DNA of 64,000 bases, taken from the NCBI GenBank assembly GCA_041940425.1, contig JBGTSF010000016.1:6714-70713 (forward strand), given 5' to 3'. The stretch is from DATHTS01 sp041940425 (GTDB lineage Bacteria; Acidobacteriota; Blastocatellia; Pyrinomonadales; Pyrinomonadaceae). Shown piece after piece: positions 16,255-25,245 of the stretch (position 1 is the first letter of the stretch; every line of letters starts with the position of its first letter). The notes below the pieces were generated by a model. It was given only the letters and a program-made list of their open reading frames with translations. It had not been told where the DNA came from and did no database searches. The position numbers were made by a program, and so were the translations under genes.

Positions 16255-18897
16255 ATGCAAGGGGAAATCATCAAGGCGGGGAAAAATTATAAACAAACCG
16301 AATCTATCGCAAAGCGGCGGTTTCGGACCAAAAAGTTTGTTCAAAAAGAAAGCGCGGCTGTCCGCGTCAAAAGATTTCTCCTTAAAGGCTTCGTTTATTC
16401 TTTTATCACGATCTTAGCCGTCGCCGTTTTATCCGGCATCGGCTTTTTGTATTTTTACAATCACTATTCGCAGACGGTCGAACTGCGCATCGCTTCCGGT
16501 TTCTGGCATACGCGAGCCGGTATTTACGCCGCGCCGCGCGTTCTGAGAAAAGATCAAAAAATTTCGCTCGATGAAACAGTCGAAATTCTCCGCCGTTCGG
16601 GTTATGTCGAAAACGATGCGGCGAACGGCATCTGGAACGGCACTTTTCGGACGGACGAAAATTCCGTCCAGATCAAAGACAATAATTATTTCAGCACGGA
16701 AACAAAGACGGTCAGTATCAAATTTGACGAAAAAAGAATTGCCGGCATCAGCGATCAAACTGGAACGCTTCAGCAATTCGAGATCCAGCCCGAACTTCTT
16801 TCCGGTCGGTCGGAAGCCAAGCGCGGCGTGAACCGCGTTTTGAAATACGAACAGATTCCCGAAATTCTGAGAAACGCCGTTTTAACGGCTGAAGATCAGA
16901 GATTTTTCCATCACCCCGGCATTGACGTAAAAAGCGTTGCACGCGCTTTTTACGTCAACCTCACCGAGAACGAAATTCAGCAGGGCGCTTCGACGATCAC
17001 CCAGCAACTGGTTAAAAACACGTTTTTAACGCCGGAAAAAACTTTTACGAGAAAATTTTCCGAAGCATTTCTCGCGCTTTCGCTGGAAAAGCAAATGTCG
17101 AAAGAAGACATTTTCGCGCTCTACTGCAACGAGATCTATCTCGGTCAATACGGCTCGGTCGGCGTTCACGGCATCGAGCAGGCGGCGCGGGTTTATTTTA
17201 ATAAAGACCTGAAAGATTTGAATTTGACGGAAGCGGCGGCGATCGCGGCGATGATCAAAAATCCGACGCATTACGCGCCGCACAAAAACGACGCGAAAGC
17301 GAAAGATCGCCGCGATTGGATCATTTCTAAAATGCGCGAAAGCGGTTTTGTTTCAAACGAGCAGGCGGATAACGCGCTCAAAACGGAGATTGCTTTAGCC
17401 AAACCGCAAAACGGCGACTCGACGATCGCGCCGTATTTTGTTGACGCGGCGATGAAAAAGCTGACCGAAGATTTTTCCGGCGATATCTACAACACGAATT
17501 TCAACCGCCGAGTTTACACGACGATTGATACGCAATTGCAGCAGATCGCCGAAAACGCGGTCGCCGAACAGATCGTCAAACTCGACAAGATCTACAGCAA
17601 AAAAGGAAAAAATATACAGGCATCGCTCGTAGCGATTGACCCGCACACGGGGCATATTCTCGCGCTCGTCGGCGGCAGAAATTATAAAGAATCGCAGTTT
17701 AACCGCGCAACCGAAGCGCGTCGTCAGCCCGGATCGGTTTTCAAACCATTTATATATGCCGCCGCGCTCGAACGCGGAATGACGCCGATGCGAACTTTTG
17801 CCGACAGCAAAACAGAATTTAATTTCGATAACGGCAAACCGTATATTCCGGCAAATTACGGCGGCTCGTATTCCAACGACACGATCACGATGAAAACCGC
17901 TCTGGCGAAATCATCGAACGTCGTCGCCGTCAAAACCGCGATGGATGTCGGCTTGCGAAGCGTCGCCGGAAAAGCCGAAGAGTTCGGTTTTGAAAACATA
18001 CAGGCTTATCCGTCGCTCGCGCTCGGCACGATGGAAGTTACGCCTCTGCAGTTAGCCGCCGCTTATGCGGTCTTCGCCAACGGCGGCAGAGAGGTTACAC
18101 CGACATTTGTTTCGAAAATTATTTCCGGCGAGGACAAAATCATTTATCAATCAATGCCGGGCGACAGACAGATCGTTTCGCCGAAAACCGCCTATATGAT
18201 GACCGATATGCTCGAAGCGGTCGTCCAGCGCGGCACGGCGCGGGCGGCGAAAAACGCGCTCGGAAAATCGGTCGCCTTTGCCGGAAAAACCGGAAGCTCG
18301 AAGGACGGCTGGTTTGTCGGCTACACGCCGAATCTCGTAACGGTCGCGTGGATCGGTTTTGACGAAACCGAAGACATCGGGATGACGGGCGGCGAATCCG
18401 CGCTTCCGCTCTGGACGGAATTTATGCAAAGGGCGGTTTCGCACAGACCGGAACTCGGCGGCGAAAACTTTGTCATGCCGAAAGGTTTGATAACGATCGA
18501 GATTGATCCCGAAACGGGAATGCTCGCCGATAAATATTGTCCGCACCGTGAGACGGTCGTCGTCCCGGTTTCGGCTTCGGCAAATATCCACTGTCTGAGG
18601 CATCAGCCGCAAATGCCGCAAACTATGATCGCGGTCAATGACGAGATTGTCGAGCCTTTACCGGAAACAATCGTCATTACGCCCGACACCGTTTCGGTCG
18701 AAAAGGCTGCCCGGATTCAAGATGGGGTAGACGATGCGGAAAAGATTATGCCCGCATATATCGAAAAACCAGCGCGGCGAGACAGATCAGTCAAGCCCGA
18801 GAGAAACGCGCCGGTTGACGATGATAAGAATCTGGAAAAGAAAGGGACGTATCTGGAAAGATTCGAATCAAAGACGAAAAGCGAAGATAAACAATAA
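16255..18897 (+). CDS. Bifunctional penicillin-binding protein (class A PBP, 1A/1B type)
   Basis: Polymerises and cross-links peptidoglycan at the outer face of the inner membrane. After a basic cytoplasmic tail comes one membrane helix (FVYSFITILAVAVLSGIGFL). A UB2H-like region follows, then the GT51 transglycosylase (AVLTAEDQRFFHHPGIDVKS, QGASTITQQLVKNTFL, YCNEIYLGQYGSVGVHGIEQ). The transpeptidase has the Ser-Lys box PGSVFKPF, the SxN box KSSN and the KTG box AGKTGSSKDGWFVGYTP. The C-terminal tail holds two Cys residues (DKYCPHRE, NIHCLRH) and ends in charged low-complexity sequence. I prefer the ATG at 16255 because it follows AAAGGG and sits behind a sigma-54 motif. Confidence 0.95.
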   Translation: MQGEIIKAGKNYKQTESIAKRRFRTKKFVQKESAAVRVKRFLLKGFVYSFITILAVAVLSGIGFLYFYNHYSQTVELRIASGFWHTRAGIYAAPRVLRKDQKISLDETVEILRRSGYVENDAANGIWNGTFRTDENSVQIKDNNYFSTETKTVSIKFDEKRIAGISDQTGTLQQFEIQPELLSGRSEAKRGVNRVLKYEQIPEILRNAVLTAEDQRFFHHPGIDVKSVARAFYVNLTENEIQQGASTITQQLVKNTFLTPEKTFTRKFSEAFLALSLEKQMSKEDIFALYCNEIYLGQYGSVGVHGIEQAARVYFNKDLKDLNLTEAAAIAAMIKNPTHYAPHKNDAKAKDRRDWIISKMRESGFVSNEQADNALKTEIALAKPQNGDSTIAPYFVDAAMKKLTEDFSGDIYNTNFNRRVYTTIDTQLQQIAENAVAEQIVKLDKIYSKKGKNIQASLVAIDPHTGHILALVGGRNYKESQFNRATEARRQPGSVFKPFIYAAALERGMTPMRTFADSKTEFNFDNGKPYIPANYGGSYSNDTITMKTALAKSSNVVAVKTAMDVGLRSVAGKAEEFGFENIQAYPSLALGTMEVTPLQLAAAYAVFANGGREVTPTFVSKIISGEDKIIYQSMPGDRQIVSPKTAYMMTDMLEAVVQRGTARAAKNALGKSVAFAGKTGSSKDGWFVGYTPNLVTVAWIGFDETEDIGMTGGESALPLWTEFMQRAVSHRPELGGENFVMPKGLITIEIDPETGMLADKYCPHRETVVVPVSASANIHCLRHQPQMPQTMIAVNDEIVEPLPETIVITPDTVSVEKAARIQDGVDDAEKIMPAYIEKPARRDRSVKPERNAPVDDDKNLEKKGTYLERFESKTKSEDKQ

Positions 18898-18912
18898 GGG
18901 TAAAAAAATTTT

Positions 18913-18957
18913 AACGGGAGCGTAAATACGGATGTTTGCGCTCCCGTTATTTTTTCT
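18913..18957 (+). terminator. Rho-independent terminator after the PBP gene
   Basis: AACGGGAGCG pairs with CGCTCCCGTT across a short loop and is followed by a T-run (TATTTTTTC). It sits between convergent genes and could serve both. Confidence 0.85.
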
Positions 18958-20865
18958 TTATTGCAATTGTCTTAAAAGTTCGCTCGTCAGACGGCGGTTT
19001 TGAAGCGTGTTTGTGTCGTTGATCCCATTTGAAACCTGCAAAAATTCCCGCAACGCCTCGCGCGCTTCGTCTTTTCGTCCGGCTTCGCCGTAGAGCATCC
19101 CGAGCCGCATAAAAATATTTTTCGATTCCGGCAGCATTTCGCGCCGCGCCTGCGGTCGAGCGTCTTCGAGTTCTTTGAGAGCCTCGTCTTTGCGGTTTTG
19201 CTGGTATAAAACGATGGCGAGTTTCTCCGTCAGCGCAGCGTGATAAAGCGGCAGACGTTTTCTTGATTCGCGCAGAATTTCTGCCGCCTGTTCATTTTTT
19301 CCATTGTTGGAAAGTGCGAGCGCGAGTGCTTCGTAAGTTTGATAAAGCGTGTAAGCGTTCAATTCTTTGTCCGGCATTTCGACGACCGTTTTTAGATCCC
19401 AGACGGCTTCTTCATAATTGTTGAGTAAAATATTTGCGCGGGCGCGTCCCATCAGACCGAGCGCGGTCGGTCGGTTGTCGAGCGAACGGTTAAACGCTTC
19501 GAGAGCTTCGGCGTGCCGTCCCATCAGATTCAAAATCGTGCCGTATTGCGTAAAATTGGTCGAAGATGACGGATCAACTTCGACATTATGTTCCCAAAGC
19601 GCGAATTCGTTTTGCCAGTATTGATTATGGATAAATGTCTGAGCCGCGAGCGGAACGCTCAATAAAATTCCCAAAATCAAAATCGCATTTTCCGCTTTTT
19701 CATCAAAAAATCTTTTTAAAATTTCCAGAAGATACGGAAAGACTATCAGCAGAAAACCGAGCAGCGGAATATAGAGATAACGGTCGTGAACGATCTGTTC
19801 GGAAACGAACGCGGAAATATTCATTGTCGGCAAAAGCGGCAGGATAAAAAGCGCGAAACCGATCTTTTGAATAAAAGAACGCTGCGCCAGCAGATAGAAC
19901 AAAACGATCGCCGCAATCGAAATCAAAAGCGGTAAAACGAAATTTAAAACGTGAATCGTTTCGACCGGACGAAGCGGGTAATTCGCGCCGATGGTAACGG
20001 GAAAAATTATCTGCTTTAAGTAAAAAACAAAAACGGACGGAACGCTCAAAACCGCATTATAAAAACCGACCGCTTCTTCTGCCGGATGCGAGATTCTGCC
20101 GAGAACCGCCCAGCGAATGAAAAAATAAGCGGCGGCTAAAACGGCAAAAGCGAGCGCTGCGTAAAACGCGGAAGTTTTGCGCTCGATTTTTGCTTGCTCT
20201 TCGGTTGCTTTTTGTTTTTCTTCCGTTTCATCTGCCGCATTTTGACGATACGAAAATACGAGAAAATAGATGGGGAAACAAAGCATCGCAACTTCTTTCG
20301 CGCCGAGCGCGAGCGCGTATAAAACGAGCGCGGCGAGCAGATTAAAACTGCCCGCTTTTTCCGTTGCCCATTTGTCGGCAAAAAAAAGCGAGCCGAGAAA
20401 AGTAATTCCAAATAACAGATCGGGCGAGCCGGAAATCCACGCGACCGATTCAACGTGAACAGGATGAACTGCGAAAATCAATGCGATAACGAACGAAAGA
20501 TTCGGCGACAAATTCCAACGTCTGAGCAGTAAAAAAATTAACGCGCAGATTCCGGCGTGAAGCAGAACATTCAGAAGATGCCAGCCGAACGGACTTAGAC
20601 CGAACAGACGGAAATTCAAAATATGAAACGCTGTAAAGGTCGGTCGCCAGTAATTGCTCGCCGTGTATGTGCCGTCGCCCTTGAACGCCCAAACGTCCGA
20701 AGTCAGAGCTTTGCCGATCAGAGAATTGTCCTGAATCAAAGGATTGCGGACGATCTGCCGCGCGTCGTCATAAACGAAATCGCCCGTCAGAGAATTGGCG
20801 AAAACTAAAAATGCGACCGACGCGATGACGGCAAGCAGGATCAAATCTTTTTTATTTTCGGTCAT
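18958..20865 (-). CDS. Polytopic membrane protein with C-terminal TPRs (TMTC-like/GT-C type)
   Basis: About ten membrane helices occupy residues 1-390. The first loop carries FVYDDARQIVRNPLI and SNYWRPTFTAFHILNFRLFG, with the acidic pair seen in GT-C and TMTC-like protein O-mannosyltransferases, plus FAVHPVHVESVAWISG. From about residue 420 several TPRs follow (TNFTQYGTILNLMGRHAEAL). It may transfer sugar from a lipid-linked donor, but substrate and acceptor are unknown. I start at the ATG at 20865 (MTENKKDL); the longer frame to 20979 is just translated repeat DNA. Convergent with the PBP gene. Confidence 0.78.
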   Translation of the reverse strand: MTENKKDLILLAVIASVAFLVFANSLTGDFVYDDARQIVRNPLIQDNSLIGKALTSDVWAFKGDGTYTASNYWRPTFTAFHILNFRLFGLSPFGWHLLNVLLHAGICALIFLLLRRWNLSPNLSFVIALIFAVHPVHVESVAWISGSPDLLFGITFLGSLFFADKWATEKAGSFNLLAALVLYALALGAKEVAMLCFPIYFLVFSYRQNAADETEEKQKATEEQAKIERKTSAFYAALAFAVLAAAYFFIRWAVLGRISHPAEEAVGFYNAVLSVPSVFVFYLKQIIFPVTIGANYPLRPVETIHVLNFVLPLLISIAAIVLFYLLAQRSFIQKIGFALFILPLLPTMNISAFVSEQIVHDRYLYIPLLGFLLIVFPYLLEILKRFFDEKAENAILILGILLSVPLAAQTFIHNQYWQNEFALWEHNVEVDPSSSTNFTQYGTILNLMGRHAEALEAFNRSLDNRPTALGLMGRARANILLNNYEEAVWDLKTVVEMPDKELNAYTLYQTYEALALALSNNGKNEQAAEILRESRKRLPLYHAALTEKLAIVLYQQNRKDEALKELEDARPQARREMLPESKNIFMRLGMLYGEAGRKDEAREALREFLQVSNGINDTNTLQNRRLTSELLRQLQ

Positions 20866-20890
20866 TGTCGAGTTGGAAACTAAAAATAAT

Positions 20891-21066
20891 GGTGGTGTCT
20901 CAAAATTTATGATGAAGAAAAACAGATTCGGAATAAGTGATAAGTGATAGGTGAAACGTGATAGATAAAATCTCGACATAACTTATCACCTTTGACTTAT
21001 CACTTATCACTTATTCCGAAATAAAAATGTTGAGAAAATCGAGTATCATAAAATTTGATACACCAC
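20891..21066. repeat. Composite nested palindrome (7-nt unit core)
   Basis: The outer arms GGTGGTGTCTCAAAATTTAT (20891-20910 and on) and the matching ATACACCACC end (to 21066) pair at about 20 of 23 positions. Inside lie the arms of a second palindrome at 20927-20950 (TTCGGAATAAGTGATAAGTG) and near 20990-21020, made of 7-nt units AAGTGAT. It fills the gap between two minus-strand genes and begins 25 bp after the stop of the short crotonase gene. Confidence 0.85.
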
Positions 21067-21090
21067 CAAAATAATCTATTCGGCAGTCTT

Positions 21091-21672
21091 TTACAAAATC
21101 ATTTTCACCGCATCGCTTATTAAATCTTCGCTGACCGCATCAATCAAACCGATTCTCAGAGCTTCTTCCGCCGACATTCTTTTCGCCGTCAGAAATATTT
21201 CGAGCGCGTTCGCTTCGCCGACCAGACGCGGCAGACGCTGAGTTCCGCCCCAGCCGGTGATGATTCCGAGACTCACGCCCGGATGCGAAAACTCGGCGTT
21301 CGGCGTGGCGATTCTTTTGTTGCAAGACAAAGCAAGATCGAGCGCGCCGCCGAAACAGAAACCGTTGACGGCGGCAATCGTCTGTTTTTCGGACGACGAA
21401 ATTTTGTTCATCAATCGTTGCCCTCTGATGGCAAATTCGTGCGCCGTCTGCGGAGAAAGCGCGGCAATCTCGCGCAGATCCGCACCCGACGCGAAAACGC
21501 CGCCCGTTCCCGTAAAAATGATTTTTTTTATTGTTTCATCGCCCGCCGCTTCGTCTAAAATTTCGTCCAAACGCCTGAGAACAAAGACCGAAAGCGGACT
21601 GCGGATTTCAGGACGGTTGAATTTTATAATGAGCGCGTCGCCGATTTTTTCGGTCAAGACAGCCGTTTTCAT
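21091..21672 (-). CDS. Short enoyl-CoA hydratase/isomerase family protein, C-terminus missing
   Basis: The crotonase core is clear: KFNRPEIRSPLS, GGVFASGADLREIAAL, AAVNGFCFGGALDLALSC and FSHPGVSLGIITGWGGTQRL. It ends at 193 residues, about 60 short of the family norm, just after GLIDAVSEDLISDAVKMIL, so the C-terminal helices that help close the active site and trimer contacts are absent. The usual first catalytic Glu (PE[IVL]) is Gly here (HPGVSLG), as in some isomerase-like members. A composite palindrome starts 25 bp past the stop, so element insertion may have removed the end. Whether it is active is uncertain. Confidence 0.75.
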   Translation of the reverse strand: MKTAVLTEKIGDALIIKFNRPEIRSPLSVFVLRRLDEILDEAAGDETIKKIIFTGTGGVFASGADLREIAALSPQTAHEFAIRGQRLMNKISSSEKQTIAAVNGFCFGGALDLALSCNKRIATPNAEFSHPGVSLGIITGWGGTQRLPRLVGEANALEIFLTAKRMSAEEALRIGLIDAVSEDLISDAVKMIL

Positions 21673-21808
21673 AACCTGAATTTTAATTTTGAAATTATCC
21701 TTCGCAAAACGGATAATGTTAAAAAAGTGTTAATTCTTTTTATTTGAAAGAGTTAAAAATAGTTGAAAAACTAATTGAAAAAAAATTGAGAAACTTGCGA
21801 AAAAAAAC

Positions 21809-21836
21809 TTGAAAGAATAATTTTCAGTGTTATAAT
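21809..21836 (+). promoter_or_regulatory. Sigma-70-type promoter for the DnaC-like gene
   Basis: TTGAAA (21809-21814) and TATAAT (21831-21836) are separated by 16 bp, about 85 bp before the ATG at 21923, in a very AT-rich 250-bp region with no visible gene. Confidence 0.65.
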
Positions 21837-21922
21837 CCCAAATGTCTAAACCCGAAAGTAGTAAAGATTTCTAATAAATCATCAAGGTCGGTTCAAGGAA
21901 TACGGGAATCACTTTTTAATTG

Positions 21923-22726
21923 ATGACTCAGGAAAAAGCCAAAAAACATCAGCTTTTTGCCGTGCCTAATGCGGCTGAAAATGCGTCCGAAGAGAGCGAA
22001 CTCTATACGGTTCAGCCGCTGGCGGACGAGCCTGAGATATGTCCGCTCTGCTACGGTTCGGGAATGGAAGTCGTCGCGGGAAAAGGCGCGCGTCCGTGTG
22101 AATGCCGCAAACAGAAGAAGCGTCCCGACCCGCTCGGTAAAGCGCGAATCCCGAAACGCTACCGCGAATGCGATTTCAATACTTTCATTCCGAACAACGA
22201 ATCACAGCGCACCGCCGTCTGGCTGGCGCAGAAACTCTCGTCCGAATTTCATCCCGATTACGACGGTCAGGGAATTTTATTTGCCGGCAACTGCGGTGTC
22301 GGAAAAACTCACTTGGCGGTTTCGATTCTCAAAGCGATTGCGAAAAAAGGCTACGGCTGTCTGTTTTATGAATTCGGTTCGCTACTCAAAGAAATTCAGG
22401 ATTCGTATAACACGAACACGCAGGCATCCGAACTCAAAGTTTTATCGCCGATCTTCGAAGCCGAAGTTCTGGTTCTCGATGAAATCGGCGCGTCAAAACC
22501 GACCGAATGGGTGCGCGACACGATGGCGCATATCATCAACACGCGCTACAACGACAAAAAACTGACGATCTTTACGACCAATTATTTTGATAAAGTCCGC
22601 AACGAGCGCGAAGAAACTCTGGAAGACCGGATCGGTGTCCGCCTTCGCTCACGGCTTCGTGAAATGTGCAAAACGGTCGTTGTTGTCGGCGAAGATTACC
22701 GGAAAAAATACGATCATATTAAATAA
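21923..22726 (+). CDS. DnaC/IstB-like AAA+ ATPase with N-terminal Cys cluster
   Basis: Residues 36-60 carry CPLCYGSGMEV and then CECRK, a likely zinc site. The AAA+ core has Walker A GNCGVGKTHLA, Walker B EVLVLDEIGA, sensor-1 TIFTTNYF and an Arg-rich end (RIGVRLRSRLREMCKTVVV). This matches primosomal DnaC/DnaI-type helicase loaders. No transposase lies beside it, so IstB of an insertion sequence is unlikely, and replication restart or helicase loading is the better guess. The ATG at 21923 directly follows an in-frame TTG. Confidence 0.85.
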   Translation: MTQEKAKKHQLFAVPNAAENASEESELYTVQPLADEPEICPLCYGSGMEVVAGKGARPCECRKQKKRPDPLGKARIPKRYRECDFNTFIPNNESQRTAVWLAQKLSSEFHPDYDGQGILFAGNCGVGKTHLAVSILKAIAKKGYGCLFYEFGSLLKEIQDSYNTNTQASELKVLSPIFEAEVLVLDEIGASKPTEWVRDTMAHIINTRYNDKKLTIFTTNYFDKVRNEREETLEDRIGVRLRSRLREMCKTVVVVGEDYRKKYDHIK

Positions 22727-22748
22727 AAACATTGTGAAGTCATGAGAT

Positions 22749-23120
22749 ATGAAAAGGTTTTCAATATTTTTATTGATTTCTTTCCTCAGCATCCTTGCAT
22801 TTGATGCGCTTGCCTCGTTTATTTCCCAAACCTTTCAGATAGATTATGTATTATTTGCTATCGGTTCAGCCATAATTTACTTTTGCATCGGTTTTTTCGG
22901 TGAAAAATATGGGAATTTCGCTCTAGCTATTATTTCATCGGCACTAACAGGAATAATTGATTCGACTTTGGGTTGGTATATTTCTTGGATTGTTGGACCC
23001 GGTAAAATAGATATTGAACCGGATTTAGTAATTAAGTTTTCAGCAGTAGTTACTGTTGTTTTAATAGCAGTTTTTTTCGGCTTGATTGGAAGCGTAATAA
23101 GTTATTTTGTAAATCGCTGA
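22749..23120 (+). CDS. Small AT-rich integral membrane protein
   Basis: The 123-residue protein is almost entirely hydrophobic, with four predicted helices (FSIFLLISFLSILAFDALAS; YVLFAIGSAIIYFCIGFFGE; FALAIISSALTGIIDSTLGW; VVTVVLIAVFFGLIGSVISY). I do not recognise the family. Its codon use is markedly more AT-rich than the DnaC-like gene 22 bp upstream, hinting at foreign origin. It is convergent with msrQ (1-bp gap). Confidence 0.6.
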   Translation: MKRFSIFLLISFLSILAFDALASFISQTFQIDYVLFAIGSAIIYFCIGFFGEKYGNFALAIISSALTGIIDSTLGWYISWIVGPGKIDIEPDLVIKFSAVVTVVLIAVFFGLIGSVISYFVNR

Positions 23121-23121
23121 T

Positions 23122-23730
23122 TCAATTTGTTTGAACTTTTTGGATTTTCGGTTTTTCGAGCTTTGCGTAAATTCTGTAACCCAACAAAATTGCTAAAACC
23201 AAACCGAAGAGTAGCGGGTAAGTCAGATCGGATTTGACGATCATCCAGAAATGAATCACGCCTAAAATTGCGATCAGATAAGTCAATTTATGCAGACGCG
23301 CCCAATTTTTTCCGCCTAATCTTTTTATCATCCCGTTTGTCGAGGTAATTGCCAGCGGAATAAGCAGAAAAAACGCGAGCATTCCAACGGCGATAAACGG
23401 GCGATTCCAAACGTCTTCGGCAATCGCCGGAATGTTCAACGCTTTGTCGAAAATAGAATAAGTTATCAAGTGAAGAAAGGCGTAAAAGAAAGCGAAAAGT
23501 CCGAGCATTCGACGGAATTTTATGAGTTGATTCCATCCAAAATATTTTCTCAGAGGCGTAACCGCGAGCGTGATAAACAAAAAAACGAGCGTCAAAATGC
23601 CGGTCGTGCGGAGAAAAAACTCGACCGGATTCGCGCCTAAGTTTTGAAAATATGCGTCCCACGCGAGAAATGTGAGCGGAATGAGCGCGTTGATGAAAAT
23701 TAGAATTTTGTTGAATTTTACATCGTTCAT
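23122..23730 (-). CDS. msrQ: MsrQ, heme-binding membrane subunit of the MsrPQ methionine sulfoxide reductase
   Basis: MsrQ (YedZ) passes electrons from the quinone pool or a flavin reductase to periplasmic MsrP. The 202-residue protein has about six membrane helices of the ferric-reductase-like family, with heme-ligand-type His residues in FYAFLHLITYSIFD and in RLHKLTYLIAILGVIHFWMI. N-terminal features such as FFLRTTGILTLVFLFITLAV fit YedZ. Last gene of the sigma/anti-sigma/msrP/unknown/msrQ run, 18 bp after the unknown gene. Confidence 0.88.
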   Translation of the reverse strand: MNDVKFNKILIFINALIPLTFLAWDAYFQNLGANPVEFFLRTTGILTLVFLFITLAVTPLRKYFGWNQLIKFRRMLGLFAFFYAFLHLITYSIFDKALNIPAIAEDVWNRPFIAVGMLAFFLLIPLAITSTNGMIKRLGGKNWARLHKLTYLIAILGVIHFWMIVKSDLTYPLLFGLVLAILLGYRIYAKLEKPKIQKVQTN

Positions 23731-23748
23731 TTAACAAATATTTCAGCG

Positions 23749-24240
23749 TTATACCAACTTAAAAACTTTAGATTCGATTGAATATAGTTTTACATCTTTC
23801 GTCCAATCTTTAGGAATTTCGGAGTAGTAATTTATTACTACCTTATATTTATTTCCGTTTATTTTTCTTTCGACATTAGTTGTTGCCCATAAAGCTTTCA
23901 TATTTATCTCAAAAATAAAGTGTTCATCAGGCTCAATTTTTTCAAATGAAATGGTTCTATGGGTAAGCTTTTGCTTTTTTTCCACGGTGAGCCATTGTTT
24001 GTTAATTTCGTCATAAACAAAAATCTCGAAGTCTATTAATCCGTTAATTTTTTGAAAATAAACAGGATTTTTATCAGTATTAATCAACTTTAATCTTAAC
24101 TCTTCAGATTTTTTGTATTCGGATTTTACATTTTGAATTTTAATATTATCTCGTTTAAAACCTTCTTGTTGCGCTAAAATAACGCTTCCGAAAACACTAA
24201 TTATTATTCCACAAAGTAATAGTAATTTTAGATTTTTCAT
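23749..24240 (-). CDS. Unknown exported protein inserted between msrP and msrQ
   Basis: The signal peptide MKNLKLLLLCGIIISVFGSV has a likely cleavage after LAQ. The mature part is about 140 residues, beta-rich and Lys-rich (IKIQNVKSEYKKSEELRLKL, FEIFVYDEINKQWLTVEKK), reminiscent of BsuPI-like or Ig-like exported domains. It is not Met-rich, unlike the MrpX peptide of some bleach-response loci. Spacing (8 bp from msrP, 18 bp to msrQ) implies cotranscription, so a role in periplasmic oxidative repair or as an MsrP substrate or chaperone is inferred by position only. Its AT-rich codon use differs from its neighbours. ATG at 24240. Confidence 0.65.
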   Translation of the reverse strand: MKNLKLLLLCGIIISVFGSVILAQQEGFKRDNIKIQNVKSEYKKSEELRLKLINTDKNPVYFQKINGLIDFEIFVYDEINKQWLTVEKKQKLTHRTISFEKIEPDEHFIFEINMKALWATTNVERKINGNKYKVVINYYSEIPKDWTKDVKLYSIESKVFKLV

Positions 24241-24248
24241 ATTTCTAA

Positions 24249-25244
24249 TCAATAATATTTCTTCAAATCCATTCCCTCATAAAGACTCGCTACTTCATCC
24301 GCATAGCCATTGAACATCAAAGTTTCTCTCAAACCGAGTTCGCCGATACGTCTTTCCGTCGCCTGCGACCAGCGCGGGTGATCTACCTTCGGGTTGACGT
24401 TCGAATAAAATCCGTATTCGCCGGGCGCGGCAATGTTCCAGGTGGTCGGCGGCTCTTTTTCGGTCAAAGTTATCCGCACGATTGATTTGATGCTTTTGAA
24501 ACCGTATTTCCAGGGAACGACCAGACGAACCGGCGCGCCGTTCTGATTCGGCATTCGTTTGCCGTAAAGTCCGGTCGCCAAGATAGTCAAAGGATGAAAT
24601 GCTTCGTCGAGCCGCAGACCTTCGACATACGGAAATTCGATTCCGGCGAAAACGCTCGACTGCATTCCGCCGTCGCTTTCGGGCAAATTTATATTTTCGC
24701 CCGCCGGATTCGCGCCTTTGTAAAATGTTTGAAAAGCGACATATTTTGCAGTTCCCAAAGGCTCGACGGCATCGAGCAGTTTTTTCAATGGAAAACCGAC
24801 CCACGGGATAACCATTGACCAGCCTTCGACGCATCGGAAACGGTAGATTCTTTCTTCCTGCTCGAACTTTAAAATTTCTTCGATGCCGAACGCTTTCGGT
24901 TTTTGGACGAGTCCGTCAACCTGAACCGTCCACGGCGAAGTTATAAAATTTTCCGCTTTTCTGGCGACGGCGGTTTTGCTCGTCGAAAATTCGTAAAAAT
25001 TATTGTAGTTCGTGATGTCTTCAAACGAGGTCGGCGCGTCCGCGGCGCGAAAAGTTTCCGGCTTTGCGATATTTTCGATCTCGGCTGTTTTGATTTCTTT
25101 CGGCGGCGGCGGATTGAAAAATCTGTAAAGTCCGGCGGTGGCGAGTGTCGTTCCGGCGAAAGCTGCCGCACGAATAAAATTGCGGCGATTTAAATAAACG
25201 CTCTCCGGTGTGATCTCGCTCGATTTTATTTTATTGGCAGACAT
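24249..25244 (-). CDS. msrP: MsrP, periplasmic Mo-dependent protein-methionine-sulfoxide reductase
   Basis: Reduces methionine sulfoxide in periplasmic proteins using a molybdopterin cofactor. Tat signal NRRNFIRAAAFAGTTLA sits near residue 20. The catalytic Mo-ligand Cys lies in RFRCVEGWSMVIPWVGFPL, and the C-terminal part (NGAPVRLVVPWKYGFKSIKS, WNIAAPGEYGFYSNVNPKVD) is typical. The 331-residue length is normal. It follows the anti-sigma gene by 1 bp and precedes the unknown exported gene. Confidence 0.93.
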   Translation of the reverse strand: MSANKIKSSEITPESVYLNRRNFIRAAAFAGTTLATAGLYRFFNPPPPKEIKTAEIENIAKPETFRAADAPTSFEDITNYNNFYEFSTSKTAVARKAENFITSPWTVQVDGLVQKPKAFGIEEILKFEQEERIYRFRCVEGWSMVIPWVGFPLKKLLDAVEPLGTAKYVAFQTFYKGANPAGENINLPESDGGMQSSVFAGIEFPYVEGLRLDEAFHPLTILATGLYGKRMPNQNGAPVRLVVPWKYGFKSIKSIVRITLTEKEPPTTWNIAAPGEYGFYSNVNPKVDHPRWSQATERRIGELGLRETLMFNGYADEVASLYEGMDLKKYY

Positions 25245-25245
25245 T

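Noticed and set aside
20866..20979. N-terminal extension of the TMTC-like protein (starting MSRFYLSRFTYH)
   Set aside because: It is translated palindrome DNA; the family N-terminus begins at the ATG at 20865. Similar repeat-derived extensions were rejected for deoC, trpG and the esterase.
21923..22726. DnaC-like ATPase as IstB of an IS21-type element
   Set aside because: No istA transposase or terminal repeats are nearby, and the N-terminal Cys cluster and own promoter fit a chromosomal helicase-loader-like gene better.
23749..24240. The unknown gene between msrP and msrQ as a Met-rich scavenger peptide (MrpX)
   Set aside because: Its mature part contains very few Met residues and is beta-rich, so the MrpX role is not supported.
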